DNA from: Nectonema munidae
Lineage: Eukaryota; Nematomorpha; Nectonematoida; Nectonematidae
Assembly: GCA_030549495.1 (NCBI GenBank)
Contig: JAUIRK010000710.1
Coordinates: 293,839-357,838, forward strand
Reading direction: 5' to 3'
DNA: 64,000 nt
Numbering within the stretch: position 1 is the first letter of the stretch; every line of letters starts with the position of its first letter. The notes beneath the pieces were generated by a model. The model searched no databases, was not told the origin of the DNA, and saw only the letters and a program-made list of their open reading frames with translations. Of this stretch, positions 55,800 to 64,000 are shown piece after piece. Made by a program: the position numbers and the translations under genes.

Positions 55800-57000
55800 A
55801 TATTTCAACTATGCTGAATTCAGTGGCGATGTACATTTTTTATCAAAATCAATCAAACCTGTCAAAAAATTGATTATTTGACAGCTCATCTCAAAAAGGA
55901 ACTTTTTATTTAAATAATTATATAAAGTTTTTTACGCATGTATACCCATTTTCAAATATGCTGAATTCAGTGGTGATATTCATTTTTTATGAAAATCAAT
56001 CAAACCTGAAAAAAATTGATCTAAATGTGACAGCTCATCTCAAAAAGGAACTTTTTATCTAAATTAGTATATAAAGTTTTTTGCACATGTATACCCATTT
56101 TCAAATATGCTGAATTCAGTGGTGATATTCATTTTTTATTAAAATGAATCAAACCTGTCAAAAAATTGATCTAAAAGTGACAGCTCATCTCAAAAAGGAA
56201 CTTTTTATCTAGATAAGTATATAAAGTTTTTTACAAATGTATACCCATTTTTAAATATGCTGAATTCAGTGGTGATATTCATTTTTTATGGAAATCATTC
56301 AAACCTGTCAAAAAAGTGATTTACATATGACAGCTCATCTCAAAAAAGAAACTTTTTATCTAAATAATTATATAATGTTTTTTACACATATACACCCATT
56401 TTCAAGCATGCTGAATTCAGCGGTGATATTCATTTTTTTTTTTATAAAAATTAATTAAAGTTATCAAAGCATTGTTTATATATGACAGCTCATCTTAAAA
56501 AGAAACTTTTTATCTAAGTAATAATATAAAGTTTTTTACACATATATACCCATTTTTAAGCATGCGTAATTCAGTGGTGATATTCATTTTTTTAAATAAA
56601 AATCAATCAAAACTGTCAAAAAATTGATTTATCCCAAAAAGAAAGGATCAGGCACGGTTTTTTGAATTAGAGAATTACGTTTAATAGAAAATATAGGGAG
56701 GTTATGAAGTTTACCGTGCATGGCATTTTACACACATATACCCATTTTCAAGTTGTGTTTACTGGTTATATTCCTTTTTTTTTTTATAAATATTAGTCGA
56801 ACCTGACAAAATAATTTAAATATGACAGCCCATCTCAAAATTAAAATTTTAATTCTTTTAAAGTTTTTTTATACATTTCAAGTATGCAGAATTTAATGGA
56901 GATGTTCATTTTTTATGAAATCAATAAAACCTGTCAAAAGATCGATTAAACCTGTAAATCAATGTCAAATATATAAACATAAAAATAACTTCTACTTGCA
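55800..57000. repeat. 150-bp tandem array (satellite A), inside copy 3
   Basis: CTGAATTCAG-type starts at 55814, 55961, 56110, 56260 and 56411, then weaker units near 56563, 56757 and 56880. Period is 147-152 bp. Units next to the terminus are closest to each other and decay inward. An unrelated stretch of about 90 bp interrupts near 56635-56725. Confidence 0.92.
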
Positions 57001-57939
57001 GTTTTCTCTGGTAATTATTTTCTTAATTTATTTAATAAACCAACTTTAGGTGTTTAATTCACTCAAAATATTTCATTCTACAGTAACTTATGTAACTCGA
57101 TAGGATCTCCATCTTTTTGGCTACAAATTCGTTATCGGCTCGTAGTCTCTACGTCATATTATAATTTACAGTATGTAATTTTGGTATTCATTCTATGATG
57201 ATCCTTTCTTGGTAGCTCTTTTTTCATTAGAAATTTATATTCTTCAATGTGTGTTCGAAAATTTTTTTATAAGGATAAAATTCCTTTTTTCCTCTCAGGC
57301 CTGAATATTTGTCAACCAATCTCATTTCAAAGGTTTTTTCTGATGAATCATTCGTGATGTTGATTGTTCAATTACAAAAAGTTGTCAACGTTCTTCATCT
57401 AAAAAATTACTTCTTTGACACAAAAGGAAAAAGATGGACAAATTCAATTTAAATTAAAAATATCTTGATAGTGACTAAATTCTCACATATTGGCATCTGT
57501 GCCATTTTTGATAAATCTGACCTATTCTAAATTTTCAGATTTCCTACCCATCTTAGCTAAATGTTAACTGTAATCCTAGATGATAAGCTATAGAATTAAA
57601 TATTTTTCATTTGTAAAAGAGGAACTTCTTTTTCACAGTCAAAATCTTTTTTGAAGTATATAATTAAACCACTTCCTAGTTCATTAGAACATGGTAGATC
57701 TTCCATTTAGTAAAGATACATATTTTTTTTAATTGTTTGTTTTGATCACATGTTCTCTTTTCAATTAGTTTTCAACTTGGTTCCTTCTCTCATACAAATT
57801 TTCAAAAGATTTTATAATACGTTTTATTTTTTTTAATAAATATTTCATACTCAAGATGATTGTAGAAAGTATTATAAGCCAAAATATACAAAAAAAAAGT
57901 ATATTTTTACTATATACCTAATATGCAGCCATTTTTTGA
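57001..57939. other. Non-repeated middle of satellite-bearing element copy 3
   Basis: AT-rich sequence between the two arrays. No transposase similarity recognised on either strand. Confidence 0.5.
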
Positions 57940-59600
57940 AATTTTTTTACAGAACTGATTTTCAGGCATACATTACTAATTCAATTGCCACTTCGAGATA
58001 TTTTTTAACCGTATTATCCAAAATCCAGTACAGAAATAAAATAAGCATAGTCGATTTGGTATAAAATAGTTATTTTTTTGAAAATATTTTTGAAGACAGT
58101 ATCTAGAAGTAAACCGCAAATCTGATTCAAGCTTTCAGATACTTTAAAACCATAAATGCCAAACCTGAGTCTAAAAATGAAACCAGCATCTTCCATTTGG
58201 AATAAAAACAGATATTTTATTTAAATTTCAAAAATATTTCTGTAGACATTAGACGTAAATCGAAAATTTGATTGACACTTTCAGACATTTAAGACCTCTA
58301 AATGCAAAAAATGGTTTCAAAAATAAAAATTATTATGGTCGAATTGGTATAAAAACATATATTTCATGTAAAATTAGAGAGAATATTTTGGGATATAGTT
58401 TTCAGACATAGACTGCAAATTTGATTGACACTAGCAGTAAAACCTCTAAATGCGAAAACTGTGTTCAGAAATGAAATCATCATGATCTATTTGCTATAAA
58501 AACATATATTTCATATAAAATTTGTTTCAATATTTTTGGAAACAAATTTTAGAACTGAACGCAAATTTAATTAATACTTATATGTATTTTCAAATTCAAA
58601 CTGCAAAAATTGAGTCCATAAATGAAACTAGCATGGTTGATTTGGTATAAAAACATATATTTAATTGTAAAATTTGAATGAATGTTTTTGTAGACAATTT
58701 TTAGAAGTAAACCGCAAATTTGATTAACACTTATAGGTATTTTCACATCCTAAACGTAAAAAATAACTTCAGAAATGAAAACAGCATGATTGATTTGCTA
58801 TAAAAACTTATATTTCAAGAGAATATTTTTGGAGACAATTTTCAGAAGTAAACCACAAATTTGATTTATACTTATAGGTATTTTCAAATCCTAAATGTAA
58901 AAAATGAGTTCAAAAATGAAAACAGCATGGCCGATTTAGTATAACACATATATTTTATGTAAAATTTGAATGAATGTTTTTGGAGATACTTTTTAGAAGT
59001 AAACCGCAAATTTTGACTGATATTTTAAAACCTCTAAATGTGAAAAATGAGTTCAGAAATGAAAACAGCATGGTTGATTTGGTATAAAACATATATTTCA
59101 TTGTAAAATTTGAATGAATGTTTTTGGAGACAATTTTTAGAAGTAAACAGCAAATTTGATTAACACTTATAGGTATTTTCACATCCTAAATGTAAAAAAT
59201 GAGTCCAGAAATGAAACCAGCATGGCCGATTTAGTATAACACATATATTTCATTGTAAAATTTGAATGAATGTTTTTGGAAATAATTTTTAGAAGTAAAC
59301 CGCAAATTTGATTAACACTTATAGGTATTTTCAGATCCTAAACGTAAAAAATGAGTCCAGAAATGAAACCAGCATGGCCGATTTAGTATAACGCATATAT
59401 TTTATGTAAAATGTGAAGGAATGTTTTTGCAGACAATTTTCAGAAGTAAACCGCAAATTTGATTACTACTTATAGGTATTTTCAAATCCTAAATGTAAAA
59501 AATTAGTCCAGAAATGAAAACAGCATGACTGATTTAGTATAAAAACATATATTTTATGTAAAATTTGAAGGTATATTTTATTAGATATATTTTTGATCAA
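57940..59600. repeat. Tandem array of about 147 bp (satellite B)
   Basis: Blocks based on AAGTAAACCGCAAATTTGAT recur at about 58106, 58252, 58410, 58555, 58703, 58842, 58996, 59141, 59289 and 59445, each followed by TATAGGTATTTTCA-like, AAAAAATGAGTCCAGAAATG and ATATATTTCAT words. About ten or eleven units, the last six most alike. The monomer is unrelated to satellite A. ORF 58955-59182 is a by-product of the repeat. Confidence 0.9.
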
Positions 59601-59972
59601 TCAAAATTTTGATTGACATTTTCTAAAAAGTAGCCATGATTATTGAAAAAATTAAATATATAAAGTGTTATGCGTTCCAAACTGTATATAATTATAAATT
59701 TTCAGGGTATTATATAATATAGATCATAAGTTATAAGGTTAAGTACAGATAATGTCAAAATTTTGCTGAAAAATTTTAATTTTTGATTTTGATTGACAGT
59801 TTTGAACATGAAGGGGTCATTCAACTACCATGAAAATGGTTTCAAAAGATGCAGCTAGCGATTTTAGCAAAAGTCACCAAATTTGAAGGGATATGATTCA
59901 GCCAATTTTCTACGATTAATTTTTTAGTGAAGGGGGGGGGGTGTTTTACGCCCCCAGCACTAATAGGGTTAA

Positions 59973-60369
59973 CAAATTGATTGAAAAATTATTAAATTAA
60001 TATCTTAATTATAAATTTTTTGATGAAATTTATATTGATTAGAAAATTATTTAAAACTAAAAATTTTGATTTATCAAAATTATCTATCTTATAAATCATT
60101 TTGATTATAAGAGATATAATCATTTAGATAATTTAATCGAATAGAGTGTATGTTTATTCTCCATTATCAGAGAAAAATATAATTAAAAAAATATTGAATC
60201 ATACCCATGTTGAGAATATTTTTACATAAACAAAACAGAATATCTTACATTATGAAGTTGAGGATATACCTGAAATCTAAGTGAAACAGAAATTAGCATT
60301 TATCGTAAGTTTTTTATCCAAAGGCATGCAAAAATTCGTGCAAAGGGTAAGAACATGCTTAAAAAATAA
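59973..60369. other. No gene recognised
   Basis: AT-rich flank right of the satellite-bearing element. Confidence 0.4.
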
Positions 60370-62385
60370 ATTTACCATTTTGATCTTCATCTGGCTTTCT
60401 TTTCATTTTATACGATACAGTCTTACTTGTTCTTATACGTTTTCTCTGACCTAATTTTTTGCTACATTTGTTTTAAAAGGCACTAAAAGCTCATCTCCGT
60501 TTGAAATTATGTCACTTTTCTTTTTTGTTAAGTTTTTAACTGGATGATTATCATCGATTCCATATTTTGAAGATGAAATATAATCACTTTGCCCACTAAG
60601 AGATAGATCTATTTGTTTTTTGGTCCCTTTCAACTTCCTTTTCTAGCATTTCGATCATTTCTGACAGTCTTTTATTTTTCCAATTAATATTCAATTTAAA
60701 AATGCGATTTTTACTTTGAGAAATATTATTTTTCCACATTAATGGAATATCATATTTCATTCTTGGTAATACAACGTGAGTTTTGATTATTTGGATTAAG
60801 TTTTTCAAATAAGAATCAAAATTATTACTGAATTTATTATTGATAAGATTGACTAAATAATTAAATTCTGATAAAGATTTTGAACAAATTAAACCTTTTT
60901 TTAGAAAATAATAAATTATTTAAAACTTTGAATTCATTATTTTTCAAATTTTGATGCTTTTTGTTATGGAAACCAAATTTTCTTTTAGATGCCTAGTACA
61001 AAAAATTAGTGTTAGGTCAAAGAATGTATTTTTAAGTCCTTTAACAAGTGCTTTTTCTTGAACGCAACCTATAATTAAGGGATAGTCTTTGAGTTTTGTT
61101 TTTATATTATTGAAAAAATGAGAAAATGTCTCAAAACTACAATCATAGTGTAGGAAAAGGGGCCCAAGAATGATAGGATTTGTGTTTTTACCTTTTCTTG
61201 AAACACAAAGAAGGTCAAGTAAAGAGGACTTAAATGAAAAGTTCTGTCTATTCCGATAATGTAATTATTTTTCATAGCCATGTTTAGATGGTTTATTTGA
61301 GTAGTATAAAGGATGAATGTAGGAGTTTTGGAAGAATAACAAGATTGTATAAATCGATCGCCCTTATGAATTGAGTTGAGTAAAAAAAGAATGTCGTCAG
61401 AGAGGTTATTTTTATAAGCGTTATTTGTGAGGGAAAATTTCAAATTTTCTATGTATTTTGAGTCTCTGGGGAGAAATGTAATAGTGAGTAAGTAATTAGT
61501 GTAAATGTTTCTTGAAGTTTCACCTTGGTGAATTTGTTGTTTAATGAAGTTTTTAACTTGGAAGGGTGTTTTAAAATAAGGACATGTGTTTGTTTTCGAA
61601 TTACCATGTGATAGTGGAACTGAAAAAGACCCGATATATTCATATGTGATTAAATTTAGTAGCTTTTTTAGGAAAGGTTTCAAAATATGAAATTCTTCTT
61701 TTAAAGTTACTGTTGTTTTTAAAAAAGAGTAATATCTCTTTAAAATAAATCCTTTGCTTAAGTTAGATTTTTTTCAATTTAACTAGCTCGTTATCATTAC
61801 TTAGTATATAATTGTATTTTTGCAATGTATTTGAAGACCAGGCTCCACAATCATCGATATATAAATTTCTTTCTTTTTTCAAGCATTTTTAATAGAAAAC
61901 ATATATTTTTCTTGAACCCTTTAGGAACTTCTTTGAAGAACGATTTATGTGCAAATGATATAAAATCAAAACATTCTTTCAATTTCAAAAATGTAGCATT
62001 TAGTCCTTTGAATGATGAGCTAAGAGTAAAATGAGAAAAATAATCGTGATAATTTTTTATGGCAATTAAATTATTATTCGTTTTACTATCTTCAATAGGA
62101 GAGAAATGATCCACATCTAAATATTTGGGTTTATCCAAAAAGCTTATATGGTGAGATTCATCAACCATGGCAACAAAATGATTTGCAATGTTTTTACCAT
62201 TTAGAGAAAAATTCGTGCATGAAAATAAAATACGTAATGGAATATTTTTTTTTTACAATTGGAGTTGAGTGGTGATATTATTCGATTTAGAACATATGCG
62301 GTATTATCATTTGAATAAGGTGGAAAGATAAGTTCTATATGAATATTAAGAGCTGTTGACATGTCACATATGGTAAAAAAGATTT
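60370..62385 (-). pseudogene. MULE (Mutator-like) transposase, broken
   Basis: Reverse strand from about 62385: FFTICDMSTALNIHIELIFP and FVAMVDESHHISFLDKPKYL, a pattern that recalls the OTU/vertnin-like N-terminal domain of some animal MULEs. ORF 61102-61683 has FTLITYSLLHF-type lead sequence, then NYIIGIDRTFHLSPLYLTFF with the first catalytic aspartate. In the next frame FSHFFNNIKTKLKDYPLIIG, then CVQEKALVKGL and LIFCTRHLKENL give the TD.E.AL and C..H...NL signature, with V where the second aspartate is expected. The basic C-terminus (KLGQRKRIRTSKTVSYKMKR) ends near 60370. Several frame changes. Terminal repeats not found. Confidence 0.8.
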
Positions 62386-62394
62386 GACCAAGCC

Positions 62395-62890
62395 CCAAAA
62401 ATTGAAACATTCTCTTTTCGCTAAAATAAAATTTGAGCGTACCGTTCCCACAATTATAAACTTTTTTTTCACCAATTGGATTTGATCATGTGACTTTCCT
62501 GTATTCCATGCGTACTTAGTTTTGTTCACATAAAACCAAAACCTTGATGCTATATTTTGCTGGCTTAGAAGGAATATATTGTTTTATTGGACATCGCCCA
62601 CGAAAAGATAAAAGTTGTTCACCTATCGTTATATTTTCTTAAGGTTTAAGAAAGAGTTTGCAAATTTCTTACCCACTTTTCCCATAATTTTTGTGATTGA
62701 AGCAAAATTGTGTTTAGTACGACGTTCTTTTCTATCCTTTTTGTCATCGAAGCGCAGCACGATGAAAAATTAAAACAAGAATCAAATTGATCCATAATAT
62801 TTGAAATAAACTTTTTAACAAATTTTGTTACTCCAACTTTACCATGAATAATATTTTCAGCTCTAAATTTACCTTGAGATAATAATTTAC
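62395..62890 (-). pseudogene. piggyBac transposase fragment
   Basis: Reverse-strand frames read RFDDKKDRKERRTKHNFASI, ENITIGEQLLSFRGRCPIKQ and YIPSKPAKYSIKVLVLCEQN, the central piggyBac block (family RFDD...RAERR, VTIDEQLLPFRGRC, SKPAKYGIK). The first catalytic aspartate has become glycine (IGEQ). After an internal loss, KKKFIIVGTVRSNFILAKRE matches the VGTVR.NK.E segment. It abuts the MULE coding at about 62390. No terminus found. Confidence 0.85.
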
Positions 62891-63672
62891 TTTAGTAAAC
62901 TTTCGATTGAATGATTTAATCTGGAGCACAGGTCCCTCCTATATAGGTCTATTGTTCCAATATAATGAAAAAACTCACCCTCATTGTTGCCTGTTATGAT
63001 TCATCTTTACAAAAGTCTTTTTTACTTCAGGCATAATTCTCCAACCCCACACCAATGCCTTTATCTTTAATTTTGTCTTTAGTTATCCACAATAAAATAT
63101 CTTGAGTTGTCTTCTTTATTCTCTATCAAATTCTATTAGATTATAATTTAATGTATTATTCATTAATTTATATTAATGGATTGATTGTTGCAAATAAAAC
63201 AATTGTTTAAATTATAAGAGAAGTATTTAGTTCTCAAAATATATTTTTTTGATATTTTGTTGCTCAAGAATTCTATTTTTCTTCAATAATATCAATAAAA
63301 CCTTTCTATCATTTGGGAACCGCTTTTTAATTTTATTATCGCCTTTTTGTACTTTTTATTTTTCAAATGAATAGAGAAGTGAGTAAATTCAGAGAGAATT
63401 TCTAATGAAAACATTGTAGTGGCCAGTATGTGTTTAACAGATAATTTATTTATTTCTTACTTCTGAATTACCCATGTTAATGAATTTTACAGTATCATTT
63501 TCTTTAAGAAGTTGTAATTTATTACTACTTGAGACCCATATTAAATTGTTATAATTTATTTAGATTGAATAAAAAAGAATGGAGTAAAGCAACTTAGATT
63601 TAACCGTTAGGGTATTTTTATATTATAAATTCTAATACGATATCAAGTGTATTACAGTCTGAACATATAAAT
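62891..63672. other. No gene recognised
   Basis: AT-rich flank upstream of the piggyBac fragment; may include its eroded 5' part. Confidence 0.4.
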
Positions 63673-63780
63673 TTGTCGGCAAATCGTCTAGTGGTAAAAG
63701 CTTCCCGATTCAGATGTGATTTCTCTTACCATCTGTTCAGCTATAGAAGTTTACTTTTCCCTCTCATGCTATACCGACAA
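63673..63780 (+). tRNA. Weak tRNA-like sequence, probably a pseudogene
   Basis: TTGTCGG at 63673-63679 pairs perfectly with CCGACAA at 63774-63780, and TCGTCTAGTGGTAAAAGC after the first strand resembles a D-arm/A-box. At 108 nt it is too long for a normal tRNA, and no convincing T-arm (GGTTCGA) is present. It may be a decayed intron-bearing tRNA, a SINE head, or chance. Confidence 0.2.
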
Positions 63781-64000
63781 CTAAAAAATATATATAATTC
63801 TAAAATATAGATATATCTTTAATAATTTTATTAAAATTCATTTTTAATGGATAATTATATTCTTAATTTTGAATTATTTAGCACACAATAATTTCAAAAT
63901 AATAGATTTTGTATTATTGGAAATAAATTTTTTTGGTATTAATTTAGTTATACTTTTTAAAATGGTGCGCTAAAAATTGGAAATTTACTCAAAAAAATTT

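Larger units (their letters stand above)
55681..59972 (+). mobile_element. Satellite-bearing piggyBac-like element, copy 3 (both ends)
   Basis: TTAA at 55681-55684 then CTTAGTGCTGGGCAAAATTT, a second AGTGCTGGG with a long G run, and GGCGTAAAGT. The right end reads GTGTTTTACGCCCCCAGCAC then TAATAGGG and TTAA at 59969-59972. Both ends share TTAAC..TTAGTGCTGGG and the GGCGTAAA hairpin, but only the left end carries the extra 26-bp spacer and repeat. It is 4292 bp long, with two tandem arrays (55800-57000 and 57940-59600) and no transposase, so it must move, if at all, by another copy's enzyme. Confidence 0.82.

Noticed and set aside
1-64000. LTR retrovirus-like or Polinton-like elements
   Set aside because: No LTR pairs, protease, integrase, envelope or capsid-like coding was recognised; the reverse transcriptase pieces are all of non-LTR type.

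Overview
AT-rich eukaryotic DNA, almost entirely a transposon graveyard. DNA transposons of the piggyBac, hAT, pogo/Tigger, Tc1 and Mutator-like (MULE) groups lie among several non-LTR retrotransposons (LINEs), short palindromic MITEs and minisatellite arrays. Host coding is sparse: a head-to-head pair of closely related intronless seven-transmembrane receptors, one probable exon of the spliceosome protein CWC15, and two unassigned ORFs. Base composition and this transposon mix suggest an invertebrate, perhaps an arthropod such as a parasitic copepod; the species is an inference, not something the sequence proves. I saw no LTR retrovirus-like or Polinton-like element.

Layout. 1-669: terminus of a piggyBac-like element carrying a 150-bp satellite, inserted in a reverse-strand LINE (670-2800). 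3.2-5 kb: LINE endonuclease remnant and a multicopy repeat gene. 5.8-7.9 kb: hAT transposase. 9.4-9.7 kb: MITE. 10.8-11.4 kb: second hAT fragment. 11.96-14.83 kb: piggyBac copy with both ends. 16.1-19.8 kb: LINE 3' half followed head to tail by a LINE 5' half that holds a MITE. 20.3 kb: Tigger remnant. 21.2-28.9 kb: inverted duplication with the receptor pair; the interval between them holds a broken hAT, a second copy of the satellite element, another piggyBac and a LINE piece.

29.9-36.4 kb: hAT interrupted by another hAT that itself holds a palindromic MITE. 37.1-38.8 kb: deleted Tigger. 39.2-40.1 kb: deleted Tc1. 40.1-40.4 kb: hAT MITE with a perfect 8-bp target duplication. 42-48 kb: a short ORF, a repeat family found twice, the CWC15 exon and a G-poor LINE. 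49-51.2 kb: LINE pieces in both orientations. 53.2-55 kb: piggyBac. 55.68-59.97 kb: the most complete satellite-bearing piggyBac-like element, with two unrelated tandem arrays. 60.4-62.9 kb: MULE transposase beside a piggyBac remnant. 63.7 kb: weak tRNA-like sequence.

The transposase and LINE reading frames are nearly all interrupted, so most of the window is likely inactive. The receptors are the only full-length, uninterrupted genes. The most unusual structure is the satellite-bearing piggyBac-like family, seen three times.
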